NCBI GenBank assembly: GCA_036971475.1 | Contig: JBAIZL010000006.1 | Coordinates: 7,546,001-7,610,000, forward strand | DNA: 64,000 nt | DNA from: Prosapia bicincta | Taxonomy: Eukaryota; Arthropoda; Insecta; Hemiptera; Cercopidae | Direction: 5' to 3' | Shown here: positions 14,019 through 24,957 of the stretch, one piece after another | Position numbering within the stretch: position 1 is the first letter of the stretch | Layout of the letters: the number at the start of each line of letters is the position of its first letter | The notes under the pieces: generated by a model | Databases searched by the model: none | Told to the model about the DNA's origin: nothing | Seen by the model: the letters and a program-made list of their open reading frames with translations, nothing else | Position numbers and translations under genes: made by a program

Positions 14019-15440
14019 AACATTTTGTAAACAGTAATTAAAGTTGTTTACGTTCTCAACTCTGTTATAACGATTTGTTATATTCCAGTTAGTTATAAGA
14101 CACTATAACCAATATAAGGACAATTTATATATTTAGTAATAAATAAGAGTACTAAAAACCAAATAGTAACACCCCACTTTAAAAGTTATTTAGAAATATT
14201 ATTTGTAAAAATATGTTTTAAGCAACAATATGTTTTTGACCAAAATGTTGTGTTGCAATATAATTAGGTACTTTCAATTTCTGTATGCGGGTCTTTTAGT
14301 TTATTTATTCTGAGTACTCGTCTTTGAAAATCGATATTTTTACTACAAAGATAGAATAATCGTGACCGATCATGGATATAAGTGAGGATTCAAATTGTCG
14401 AAAGGGTGCTATATAAACATCATAAGGTTTGGGGAAACTGTGTAGTAGTAGCCTAACCTAACGGATACTATACTGTCGCGAAATTATTAATGACAACATT
14501 TTGTAAACAGTAACTAAAGTTGTTTACGTTCTCAACTCTGTTATAAAGATTAGTTATATTCCAGTTAGTTATAAGACACTATAACCAATATAAGGACAAT
14601 TCATATATTTAGTAATAAATAAGAGTACTAAAAACCAAATAGTAACACCCCACTTTAAAAGTTATTTAGAAATATTATTTGTAAAAATATGTTTTAAGCA
14701 ACAATATGTTTTTGACCAAAATGTTGTGTTGCAATATAATTAGGTACTTTCAATTTCTGTATGCGGGTCTTTTAGTTTATTTATTCTGAGTACTCGTCTT
14801 TGAAAATCGATATTTTTACTACAAAGATAGAATAATCGTGACCGGTCATGGATATAAGTGAGGATTCATATTGTCGAAAGGGCGCTATATAAACATCATA
14901 AGGTTTGGGGAAACTGTGTAGTAGTAGCCTAACCTAACCGATATTATACTGTCGCGAAATTATTATTGTCAACATTTTGTAAACAGTAACTAAAGTTGTT
15001 TACGTTCTCAACTCTGTTATAAAGATTAGTTATATTCCAGTTAGTTATAAGACACTATAACCAATATAAGGACAATTCATATATTCAGTAATAAATAAGA
15101 GTAATCAAAACCAAATAGTAACACCCCTCTTTAGTTACTTAGAAATATTATTTGTAAAAATATTTATTTTTTTAAGCAAAATATGTTTTTGACAAAAATG
15201 TTGTGCTGCATTATAATAAGGTGCTTCCATTTCTGTATGCGGGTCTTTTAGCTTATTTATTCTGAGTACTCGCCTTGGAAAACTGGTATTTTTACTACAA
15301 AGACAGAATAATCGTGACCGATCATGGATATAAGTGAGGATTCAAATTGTCTAAAGGGCGCTATATAAGCATCATAAGGTTTGGGGAAACTGTGTAGTAG
15401 TATCCTAACCTAACGGATATTATACTGTCGCGACAATATA
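14019..15440. repeat. 476-bp unit tandemly repeated three times
   Basis: The motif AACATTTTGTAAACAGTAA occurs at 14019, 14495 and 14971, which are exactly 476 bases apart. The first two units are almost identical and the third is more diverged. Each unit ends with a conserved TATACTGTCGCGA motif preceded by GGGGAAACTGTGTAGTAGTA. Copy 2 has only the start of a single unit near 53946, so the amplification is specific to copy 1. No coding frame is maintained. Confidence 0.92.
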
Positions 15441-15999
15441 TGTTTCTGTCCAACCAATAAGTTGTTTTTGGCGTCAATATAGAACTTTTCACTACAAAAA
15501 TAAATTGTTTTCAAATCGTTTCATTTGTCTTACAGTTTCAAAGCAAACGATTTCGCTTTATTGCAACGTTTCTGATAGGTTTGTAATCCAATAAAGGTCA
15601 GAGATCATCAACACAGCGGAGAAACAGCTTATTGCACACCTGGTGTAGCCTGAGATAATAGCGAACTCTAATGTTCCTCCATTTCACACCGCGTTTATTA
15701 ACAACACTTTTATTGCGGTATCTTGACTTTCCTAACATAACCGGGAAAGTTGGGAAACCATCAAGCGAAACCTATTCTCAGAAGAACAAGTAATATATAA
15801 AAAGTCACTTCCTTTGTAGCAATTTCGTTTCCCATTTTCTTCTATACACAATATATAGTCTTAAGCTATTATTTCTGTTTGTTACTATTTATTTAATTTC
15901 TTTTTTTCGTTTCCAATTTATGAAGCTGGTGGTGATCTATAATTTCTAATTCTATCCCCTCACTTATAATGCGTCATTATTGTAGGAACCATTCTCCTC

Positions 16000-16049
<50 letters not shown>

Positions 16050-19000
16050 GTGTGTGTGGGTGTGTGTGTGTGTACTGGCAGAGTACCCGACCTTAGGGGG
16101 TTGACGGGATTATTTGTATTGATTTAATTTGTATTTCTATTTGGGTTGAATTTAATTTACTGAAATGAAGTCCCAGTAAATATATCAAACTATAGTTCCT
16201 AAACCTACCGTTAAGGGTGTTTCCTAGGCCAGTGGGGCGGTACCCCGTCGGAATTTCTAAATACAAAATAGGTCTATGTGAAAACCAGGGACCCTAAGAA
16301 GGTCTATGTAAAGTTTCCGTTCCCACGTGTTCGATAGGGAAAAACATACCGGGCTACGCAGAGCATCATCAGGGGTAAAAAAAATAATAAAAACTCTTGC
16401 ACAGGCAAATAAATAAACTTATTTAGGTATATATGTGTCTAAATGTACTAGACACATGATATCTATAAATCAATACACAATTTAGAATGTTTTGATTCTA
16501 ATTTAGGTATTTACAATTTGAATTAGACTTCTAATTATTTAGAAATCTTTTAAATTCGTAGTTACGGTACAAACATTACTAGATACATTAATAAATAGTG
16601 TCTTAAAGGAATTATTTCCTTTGTATGTGGCAGTGAATATGCATAGTGTATTCACACATATAAAACAATATTTATATAAAAAACATACTAATCAATTAAT
16701 TATTAGTTAAAAAAATATATAAACCTATTACTATTTAAAAATAATAATTTAAGTTAACTAAATAATTTAAAATAGAATAAACAATTGATAATAATAATTA
16801 TTATTTTAAATGAATAGGTGAAAATAATAACATTTTAATTTATTAATGTTTGTAATAATGCATATAGATAACTACGACTAGATTGCAATTAAACGTGATA
16901 TAAATTTCATTAAATTTGTGGATAAAATTTGCACCAATGTCTTGTTTATAAATGCAAATAATCTGTAACTGGGACGCTGAATCTTAATTAATACATTGCA
17001 AATATTTCATTTTAGGTTACTCAAGTATTTCAATATTGCTAGATAAAAAAATAATGATTCGAAGACGTTATAAAAAGTGATTTAAAAAATATTTAAGAAA
17101 GTGTTTGATATTTATTTATAATGGAGGACTAAACAAACACGAAAGGATTTTTGCATTTTTGAATCAGCTATTTTTGAATGTTTCATCTAGGAGATCCATT
17201 CTTAGTCTCTATTACATTAACAGAATGATTTTAAATGTAATTGCTACGAAAATACATACATGGATTTAGATAACTTACAAATAAATATAAAATATCCCAG
17301 CTGGTGTAACGGAAATGGGCGAGTATCAAACTGATTAGTAAAAACGTTTACGTGCTCGTTACAATATGGTTACACTTGGAACCAAGTTGCTTTAGAAGAC
17401 AAGACTGGATATTTAAATTATTTAAAGATGGCTTATTGTAAGAATTTTGAAATGCAAATGAAATGAATTGTCTGATAAATCTGTAACAGATGGTACAAAA
17501 CGCATTGTCCACCCGCGTTACAGGATCTGCGCATACTTTTGAGAAGAGTGTGATGCAATAATAAATAAAGTATAGCGAGTATTTTAAAAGGTAATCGTGT
17601 AATTTTCTCATTTAGTTTTCAAGTTTTTTTAGTTATCGTTGAGAAGAAAGTTGGGTTTATAAAAGAAATAATTAGCAGGTAGCTTAGTTAAGTATTTATG
17701 TCGAATAAAAATGTTTGTCAAATAAGAGAATATGACCTAGGACACAATCTTAAAGATCTTTTCACTTGATATCATATTTCATAGTACCTCTTGGCACAAC
17801 GCCAAAATGTACTTTATAGCTAAGACGAGCACAAAACAAAGTCCAACAACCTTGAGTCAAATTCTATTGAAAAGATTTAAGTAAATGTTTCTTAAAACAA
17901 TTGACAACCTACTGTACAGGCCGCTACCTAGTGCTGTAGGAATAATAACCATGTGAAAGTCATTCAGTATCTACTCTAAATATATGTAAGTGCAAGTATT
18001 ATTCAAGCACTATAAATTACACAAAGTTGTAGAAAGTTAAACAAGTTAAGTGCAACAAAAAAAGTTACTATGCGTGTCATTTTAATTCAAACAATAGTTG
18101 TTTCTGACAATTCTAGAATAAAAATTAACATATTTTAAAATAATATTGTTTAATATGAAGTAAATATTCCTAAGCATAACTATTCACAAGATTCTATCAT
18201 TAGAATATTGATTAATAATTACATCTTACTATTAGGATAACTGGTAAAATATAACTTTAATATTATATCTTTAAAATTTTCCCTTTTCTTACTTAGGAAT
18301 TTCTTTTTATACTACTGCATTTGAACTAATAGTAACATAAAACAGATTCACAATAAGTAGAAATTTGCGATGGTGGTGGTAATAACAATGTTATTATTGT
18401 CAATAAAACCACAAATTATTTATTCAGAATTTGATTGTTATTTAATAGTCTAATTATGACAATTCAACCTCACATGGTATTTTAAAAGAATTCATTTTTC
18501 AAATATGCCATCTATTTACATTATTGTCGCTTAAAATAAGGCCTAAAAATCTAATATTTTCTAAAGGTTAATTAGGAATAAACTATTTTCAAACAAAGTT
18601 TTACTTCACCTCAAATTGAAACACTGATTATTTCGGTAAGTGTTTAAAGAACAAATATTTTAGACAATATAAATTTATAGAAGTCCGTTACATCTATTTA
18701 ACCTAAAAACAGGAATTTGAATTTATAGAAACAATAGGTTTAGATGGGTAAACCTTAGTCTTTTCCGAACATCTTGTTTTTACCGATTTGTTTGTCACAA
18801 ATATATATTTCTTTTACACAGTGACCTAATATAAATTTGTTATACTCATATTAGTATTTATTTAGAAAACATTTTTAAAAATTAATTGTTTTGTAGGAAT
18901 ATTTTTATTTTAAAATTAATAGCCCCCCAATTCAGATTTCAATACAGTCAAACCACATTCTTTAAATGTTCAGCTTTGACGGAAGCCCACATTTGCAGTA

Positions 19001-19130
19001 CAAATAAGTGTATGCCTGTAGCCGTGCGCGGGGATTACAGCTTTGTAAAAGAAACGATTGATTCCAAACGTGTCAGAAAGTAAGTTCGAAAATATTCGCT
19101 TGGTTACACAATAATTACTAATGGTTTAAT
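15441..19130. other. Copy-1-specific AT-rich sequence, no gene seen
   Basis: In copy 2 the sequence matching about 14200 jumps directly to the match for 19130, so this stretch was inserted in copy 1 or deleted from copy 2. It holds a second (AT)n(GT)n microsatellite and a moderately GC-rich patch at about 16075-16370. Short frames at 17348-17611 (minus) and 18886-19083 (plus) show no recognisable domain and I do not call them genes. Confidence 0.5.
16004..16073. repeat. (AT)n(GT)n compound microsatellite
   Basis: An (AT)n run at 16004-16046 is followed by an imperfect (GT)n run to 16073. Confidence 0.9.
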
Positions 19131-19258
19131 CAGTGAATACAAGGGGATTACAAGAACCAACTTTAAATATTAGTTTTATTTTAAAGAAATCATTATTTAA
19201 TTAGTCAAATGTTTCGGGAGTAATTTTGTAGAGCAAAGTTTCAACAAGGTCGGATAGA

Positions 19259-19262
19259 TGCA
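19259..19262. repeat. Target-site duplication TGCA (left)
   Basis: TGCA directly precedes the 5' LTR and is repeated directly after the 3' LTR at 24954-24957. A 4-bp duplication is normal for this group. Confidence 0.9.
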
Positions 19263-19553
19263 AGTTATATAAACATTTTATGTGAACATTTCATAATTAA
19301 ATGCGTGCTAGGAAGATTCCTGCTTACGCAGCTTTAGTATTATATAGGTGTGAGAACAGAGCCCCGGCAGTGTGTAAGTCGCCTCTGTATCGCACAGACG
19401 TTTTCCACTCCGATTGAGTGCATATCAATTGTATTGTTTTATTAAGTAAAATTAATGTAACAGTTTTCTAAATTAATTGTTTATTAAATTCAAAGGTTTG
19501 TAAAAATAAAAATCATTTTTAAAAACCTTTCTTGCTTAATATAAAACGTAACT
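19263..19553 (+). repeat. 5' LTR of errantivirus-like element (291 bp)
   Basis: Every base matches the 3' LTR at 24663-24953. The LTR starts AGTTATATAAAC, with a TATATAA at the very start that may be fortuitous. It contains a GC-richer centre and ends AAAACGTAACT. The last T doubles as the first base of the primer-binding site, an overlap typical of the gypsy/17.6 group. Confidence 0.97.
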
Positions 19554-19569
19554 GGCGCAGTCGGTAGGA
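19553..19569 (+). promoter_or_regulatory. Primer-binding site, tRNA-Ser type
   Basis: TGGCGCAGTCGGTAGGA matches the complement of the 3' end of insect tRNA-Ser, the primer known for 17.6 and 297. It marks the start of minus-strand DNA synthesis. It overlaps the LTR end by one base. Confidence 0.9.
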
Positions 19570-19864
19570 CACCTCAAGGAAGTTAGTGAATATAACGTTC
19601 GTCGGTTTTAACCGTTAATTGAGGAAACTTTAAGTAGAGTGAATATCTACAACCACTTAATAGAGCGCATATCTATTAAGAACACGAGCGAATATCGTGT
19701 AGGTGAAAAGTGAAAAGTGAAAGTTGTTCAAATGAGCAAAGTATTTTGGATCAACTTGTAAGTAGATCTTAAGATATAGAATTAAGAAAAAGTAGAGTAA
19801 ATACTTTTTAATTTTATATAATTGATTTTTAATTTTATTATTTTAAAGAAAATAATATTTTAAA

Positions 19865-20862
19865 ATGGCAACGCCAACATTAAAGAAGGAATATCTAAAT
19901 GAGAATATCTAAAAGAGGATTTTCAAAATGAGTATCTGTTCTCCTCTATTCTTTCTAAATTAAAAGGCCAAGCGCTGGAAATGGTTGTAAACTCAAATTC
20001 ATATAATTGGTATGAGGTTAAAAAAGTATTATTAACCAGCTATTCAGACAAAAGAGATTGTTTTACCTTAAATTTAGAAATGGCTGAGTTAAAACAAGAG
20101 AATAACGAATCACCTTTTAAATTTTATGAAAGAATTCAAAAACTATTAAATTTACAGATTTCATTTTTTGTTAATAAAGAGCCACAAAGACAATTGGCCA
20201 AAGATGTTTTAATAGAATATGTACAGAAATTAGGGTTAAGAGTTCTCCTTAGAGGTTTACATGAACCTGTAGGATCGCTAATGCGAACCAAAAATCCAGA
20301 TTCTCTTAGCAAAGCACTTAATATGCTTACTAACGATTTTCAATTTAAAAATAACAAATTATTTCAAAATATTAAACAGAACATTCCACCTAGGGCCCCA
20401 CAATACCCGCCTATTCGCAAACCCCTTCCTAACAAGCAAACCTTCCAAAATTATAGGCCCAACTACCAAAATAAACCTAACTCATACGTACAGCAAAATC
20501 AACAACCGAGACAGTCTAACAACTACACACCATTAAAAGTTCATCAAAAATTTGAACCAGAACCAATGAGCATTTCCACACGTCAAACAGGGAACACAAT
20601 TAGACAAAATAGACTTTATCAGATGACAGGGAAACCAATAGAAGAGGAAAATTACGATCAAACTATGAATCGATTGACTGAACAAATGACCAACTCTTAT
20701 TTGACCGAACAAACAGATTATGAACCGCAAGAGGACCCTGACAGCTACATAGACTTTGACGATTCCACGCAAGAGGAAAACGCATGCGGATTCACTCAAG
20801 AGGACAATCATACCCAAAATCATTTTTTTAGGACTAATAGGCTATTATCGAAAATTTATTAA
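19865..20862 (+). pseudogene. gag: gag remnant of errantivirus-like element
   Basis: The likely authentic start is the ATG at 19865, whose frame reads MATPTLKKEYL and then stops at 19910-19912. Another frame opens just after, at 19903, and carries the central and C-terminal gag region: WYEVKKVLLTSYSDKRD, then an ELKQ...ESPFKFYERI helix, then a Gln/Asn/Pro-rich tail. A short repeat (GAATATCTAAA, twice) sits at the break. Known gag proteins of this group have roughly 100 residues before the SDKRD motif, and these are mostly absent. At about 20825 gag runs into the deletion junction, and its frame reads into pol sequence out of phase until 20862. No zinc knuckle is present, which is normal for errantiviruses. 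Confidence 0.85.
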
Positions 20863-23053
20863 AAACTTCGCTAAGATAACAAAACCGTTTACTAACTGTT
20901 TAAAGAAAAACGCAAAAATAAATATAGAAAATCCAGACTTCATAGAATGTTTTGAAACATGTAAAAATATACTGACTAATGAGCCCCTTCTACAATACCC
21001 AGATTTTGAAAAGGAGTTTACTCTAACAACAGACGCTAGTAATTTTGCACTAGGAGCAATTTTAAGCCAGGACAAAAATGGAAAGGACCTTCCTATAGCG
21101 TATGCCAGCAGAACTTTAAACGACAGCGAAACTAATTACTCCGCGATTGAAAAAGAGTTATTAGCGATCGTATGGGCAACTAAACATTTCAGGCCTTATT
21201 TATTTGGAAGAAAATTTAAAATTTATACAGACCATAAACCTTTACAATGGTTATTTTCAGTTAAAGAACCAAATTTCAAGCTTTTAAGATGGAGATTAAA
21301 ATTAGAAGAATATGATTATGACATAAGATACAAAAAAGGCAAATTAAACCAAAATGCCGATGCTTTGTCTAGAATACTATTGAACGTTACTGATAAAAGG
21401 TCAACAAACACCCAACACACTGTAGAACCAGACCTTGAATTATCTCCAGCGAACTTACTGAGTCGTTACTTCCCGGAATTGAATGAAGATAATGAGTCTA
21501 TGGTCGTACAACTCGACGCAACAGATAATGCCAACTTAGAGTACGATCAAGAAAGTGACAGTCAAACCGTGCATTCCAACTTCGAAGGGAACACCCAAAT
21601 TGAAATACCAATTTCCGACGAGCCTGTAAACTTTGGGAAAAATCAAATATTTTTGTCATTAGTAAGATATGAGCCAAAGAAAGTAAAAATTATAAAACTA
21701 TTCGGAACTTCAAAAATTCGTTTAATAGTCGAAATATCAGAAAATAATTTTAAAGGAGACATAGTTAATTTTGTAAAATCATATTTGGTACCCAAAATAA
21801 AATATAATCTATATTTTGAAGACGATTTTTATGAGAGATTTGCATCATGCATAGCCAAAAATTTCAAACAAACTGAACTAAATTTAGTTAAGTGTAATAA
21901 AAAACTCTTAGACCTAACTTCGGAAGAAGATACCCTAGAAACAATAAGTAATTATCATGTTAGCAAAACCAATCACCGAGGGATACAGGAAACATACGAA
22001 CAAATTAAGCGAAGATATTATTGGCCTAATTTAAAATCACTAATCCAAAATTTCATAAATCAGTGTGACATATGTCAAAGAACCAAGTATGACAGAATTC
22101 CCTTACAACTAGAAATGAACTTGACACCTACAGCTGCAAGGCCTTTCCAGATAATTCACATCGACACTATCTCTTTAGAGAAGAATGCGTTTATCAGCAT
22201 TGTCGACAGTTTCACAAAGTATGCTCAAGCTTATCGCTTGGGAAGCTCTCAAGCTACAGAGATTGCAGACAAGTTATTAGATTACTTTGCGCAGTTCTGC
22301 TTACCAACAGTTATTATCTCAGACAATGGAACGGAGTTTAATAACAGAATTGTGAAGGAGATATTAGACCTGCATAAAATCAAAATCCATTTTATCAGTA
22401 CACAAAACCCCCAATCAAACGGATTATGTGAAAGATTTCATTCCACCTTAATAGAACACATAAGGCTGTTAAATAATCAGATCGAATTTAAAAAAGACAG
22501 TATAATTAGGAAAGTCAAATATGCTATAATAGCCTATAACAATAGCATACATTCAGTCACAAAATTAACGCCGTGCGAAGTCTTATTTGGACACATAAAT
22601 TCAAACTCTTTATTAGATATAGATTTAGAAAAACAAATTGTAAATGACTACGTTTTAAACCATAAAGAAAAAACAAAAATACTTTACGAAAACATTAGGG
22701 ATAGCAATAAAAGAATTAAAGAAAAAGTTTTAGAAAAAAGGAATGTAAACAAAGAACCACTTCCAGAAATACCATCTGAAGTTTATATAAAGTCAGTTCA
22801 GAAGCAAAACAAAACGAAAAACAGATATAGCAAGGAAGAGATAGCTTCAATAAACAAGGAAAGAAAAACTGGTAAAATAAAGCCTAGACATCATAACACA
22901 AAAGACAAGATACATTTGTCGAAAATTAAAAGGCCTAAGAAGATAAAAAATGTAATTAATGCTCAAAATAATTTTCCAGGTCCCTCCTGTTCGTCATTGG
23001 CACAGCCACCGACTCAGCAGAGATCAGAGAAGTCAACAACAACCTCGGAATAA
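20825..23053 (+). pseudogene. pol: pol remnant: RT thumb, RNase H and complete integrase
   Basis: The pol frame begins abruptly at FLGLIGYYRKFI, the end of the RT domain. Protease and the RT palm with its YxDD motif are absent, so the deletion joined gag C-terminal sequence to this point through a run of T. The remainder is intact. RNase H starts TTDASNFALGAILS and contains the EKELLAIVWA motif. Integrase has the zinc module (H, H, then CDICQ), and the core has HIDT, SDNGTEF and CERFHSTLIE as the D, D, E residues. A basic, Ser/Thr-rich tail follows. The product lacks polymerase activity. It has no start of its own and was normally made as a gag-pol fusion, so expression is doubtful. Confidence 0.92.
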
Positions 23054-24672
23054 TCCCAATAGACCTTGGGCCGGCCAAATTAAAATCTTCCTACCATACC
23101 TTTGTCCACTATTTTAATGTAAGAAACTTAGTAGCTCATCTAAATAACATTGATGCTTATTATTATGACGTATTGCAAAATTTTGAAACTAGTTGCTACA
23201 ATTGTAACGGTAGCTTATTAAACAATGAATATGTAACCGATAACAGTAATAGAATAAGAGATATTGTTAATTATTTTAAATATGTTAATCACAGTAAAAA
23301 TGTAATAGAAGAAAAATTAGAAATTATACTCTTAAGAGAGAATGGTAACAAAAGAACAAAAAGAGGTCTTATAGATGGACTAGGGTCCGTTATCAAATCT
23401 TTAACAGGCAATTTAGATGCATATGATGGTAAAAAATATGACAAAATAATTAAAGATATTGAAAATGAGCAAATTAAAATTAATTATCAAATTGAATCTC
23501 AATACTCCTTTAGTAATAATATTATGAAGGAATTAAATAAAACTTTTATTGTAATTGATGAAAATTTTGTAGAATTAAAAAATAAGTTAAGTATTGTGAA
23601 TCGTAATGTAAATGACTTTGTTGAACTAGAAAAATTTAGAAGTATTCTAAACCAATTGAACATTTTATATGACATGATGTTACAGGTAATCACAGATTTA
23701 GAAAATTCTCTTACATTTTGTAAACTAGGTGTTGTACACCCTAGTGTCATTTCAACCCAAGAATTATATGAAGAATTAAACAAAATTTATAAATATTATA
23801 ATGAGAGGTTACCTTTAGAACCTAAAATGGAAAATATGTGGGAATTAGAGAACCTAATTAAAGTTAATTGTAAACTAGATTCTGAAAGGATTGTTTATTT
23901 TATAAATTTACCCATTGTAGAAAAAACTCAATTTAAATTGTATAAATTACACTCTATACCCACAAAATATGAAACAGATTATGTAACAATTATACCAAAA
24001 GTAAGGTACATATTAGTGTCTAACTCTGTAATATTAGGTTTAGACAATGAATGTAACTGTAAAACCGATTCCATATACTTTTGCTCATTCGACATTCTAA
24101 CACACCATAAATTAGACTGTGAAGTGTCCATTATCAGGAACAACGATGCCAGCAACTGTGAATATACTGCATTGGAAGTTACAGACAACTTAGTTAACTG
24201 GATCCCAGAAATCAACCTTTACCTAGCGACCTTCCCCAACAAGCAGACTCTGGAAATTACCAATCGCAAGGCAACTACCACCGTCACCCTTCAAGGCATA
24301 TATTTGATAAAAACTAATAATGATTCAATCTTTTTCAACAACATGAAACTGAGCCATACATCAACAACTTCGGGAGGCCATCTTATTTTCATGGACACGT
24401 CCAAACTACAATTTTCAATGAGTAAAATGCCAGAATTCTCAGTAAACGTTAAACGCCTAGAGTTGGACAAAATAAACACAGAAACCATCTCAAGAATTGA
24501 GCCAACTATGGAAATAACCCACCACATCAGTATCTGGACTATTGCCCTTTACGGAGGCGTATTCAGCAGCCTTATATACTTCGCCCTCATCAGGAAGAAG
24601 AAGAAGACTTCAACCAACGCCGAAACTTCGCCAACCCCCGAAGTTCTCTTTAGGGATGGAGGAGTTATATAA
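22972..24672 (+). CDS. env: Env-like membrane fusion glycoprotein of errantivirus-like element
   Basis: The frame is open from 22972 and overlaps the end of pol by about 80 bases. A hydrophobic signal-like stretch (SLLFVIGTATDS) lies at the start. No ATG precedes it, but TTTTCCAG at 22972-22979 is a good 3' splice site, in line with the spliced env mRNA known for gypsy-group elements. A furin-type site (RTKR, at about 23353-23364) is followed by a Gly-rich GLIDGLGSVIKSLTG segment, the known position of the insect env fusion peptide. Several CXC-type cysteines follow. A transmembrane segment near the C-terminus (LYGGVFSSLIYFALI) precedes a KKKK cytoplasmic tail. The stop lies inside the 3' LTR. 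The frame is intact, which is notable given the broken gag and pol. Confidence 0.85.
   Translation, partial: FSRSLLFVIGTATDSAEIREVNNNLGIIPIDLGPAKLKSSYHTFVHYFNVRNLVAHLNNIDAYYYDVLQNFETSCYNCNGSLLNNEYVTDNSNRIRDIVNYFKYVNHSKNVIEEKLEIILLRENGNKRTKRGLIDGLGSVIKSLTGNLDAYDGKKYDKIIKDIENEQIKINYQIESQYSFSNNIMKELNKTFIVIDENFVELKNKLSIVNRNVNDFVELEKFRSILNQLNILYDMMLQVITDLENSLTFCKLGVVHPSVISTQELYEELNKIYKYYNERLPLEPKMENMWELENLIKVNCKLDSERIVYFINLPIVEKTQFKLYKLHSIPTKYETDYVTIIPKVRYILVSNSVILGLDNECNCKTDSIYFCSFDILTHHKLDCEVSIIRNNDASNCEYTALEVTDNLVNWIPEINLYLATFPNKQTLEITNRKATTTVTLQGIYLIKTNNDSIFFNNMKLSHTSTTSGGHLIFMDTSKLQFSMSKMPEFSVNVKRLELDKINTETISRIEPTMEITHHISIWTIALYGGVFSSLIYFALIRKKKKTSTNAETSPTPEVLFRDGGVI
24652..24662 (+). promoter_or_regulatory. 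Polypurine tract
   Basis: AGGGATGGAGG lies directly upstream of the 3' LTR and is the expected plus-strand primer. It lies within the env coding sequence. Confidence 0.75.
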
Positions 24673-24953
24673 ACATTTTATGTGAACATTTCATAATTAA
24701 ATGCGTGCTAGGAAGATTCCTGCTTACGCAGCTTTAGTATTATATAGGTGTGAGAACAGAGCCCCGGCAGTGTGTAAGTCGCCTCTGTATCGCACAGACG
24801 TTTTCCACTCCGATTGAGTGCATATCAATTGTATTGTTTTATTAAGTAAAATTAATGTAACAGTTTTCTAAATTAATTGTTTATTAAATTCAAAGGTTTG
24901 TAAAAATAAAAATCATTTTTAAAAACCTTTCTTGCTTAATATAAAACGTAACT
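24663..24953 (+). repeat. 3' LTR of errantivirus-like element (291 bp)
   Basis: It is identical to the 5' LTR over all 291 bases and is followed by the target duplication TGCA at 24954-24957. The last codons and the stop of env lie in its first ten bases. Confidence 0.97.
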
Positions 24954-24957
24954 TGCA

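Larger units (their letters stand above)
19263..24953 (+). mobile_element. Errantivirus-like (17.6/297 type) Ty3/gypsy provirus, internally deleted
   Basis: The element is 5,691 bp. The two 291-bp LTRs are identical in sequence. They start AGTTAT and end TAACT, the AGT...ACT ends known for the insect gypsy/17.6 group. The 4-bp target duplication is TGCA (19259-19262 and 24954-24957). The primer site matches tRNA-Ser, as in 17.6/297. Gene order is gag, RNase H-integrase, env. Protease and the catalytic part of RT are missing, and gag is broken near its start, so the element cannot be autonomous. Copy 2 of the host block at about 54290-54330 shows the uninterrupted flanks (an empty site). Identical LTRs indicate a recent insertion. 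Confidence 0.95.

Noticed and set aside
20533..20823. Minus-strand frames across gag, pol and env regions of both retroelements
   Set aside because: They are shadows of real plus-strand genes with no domain support.
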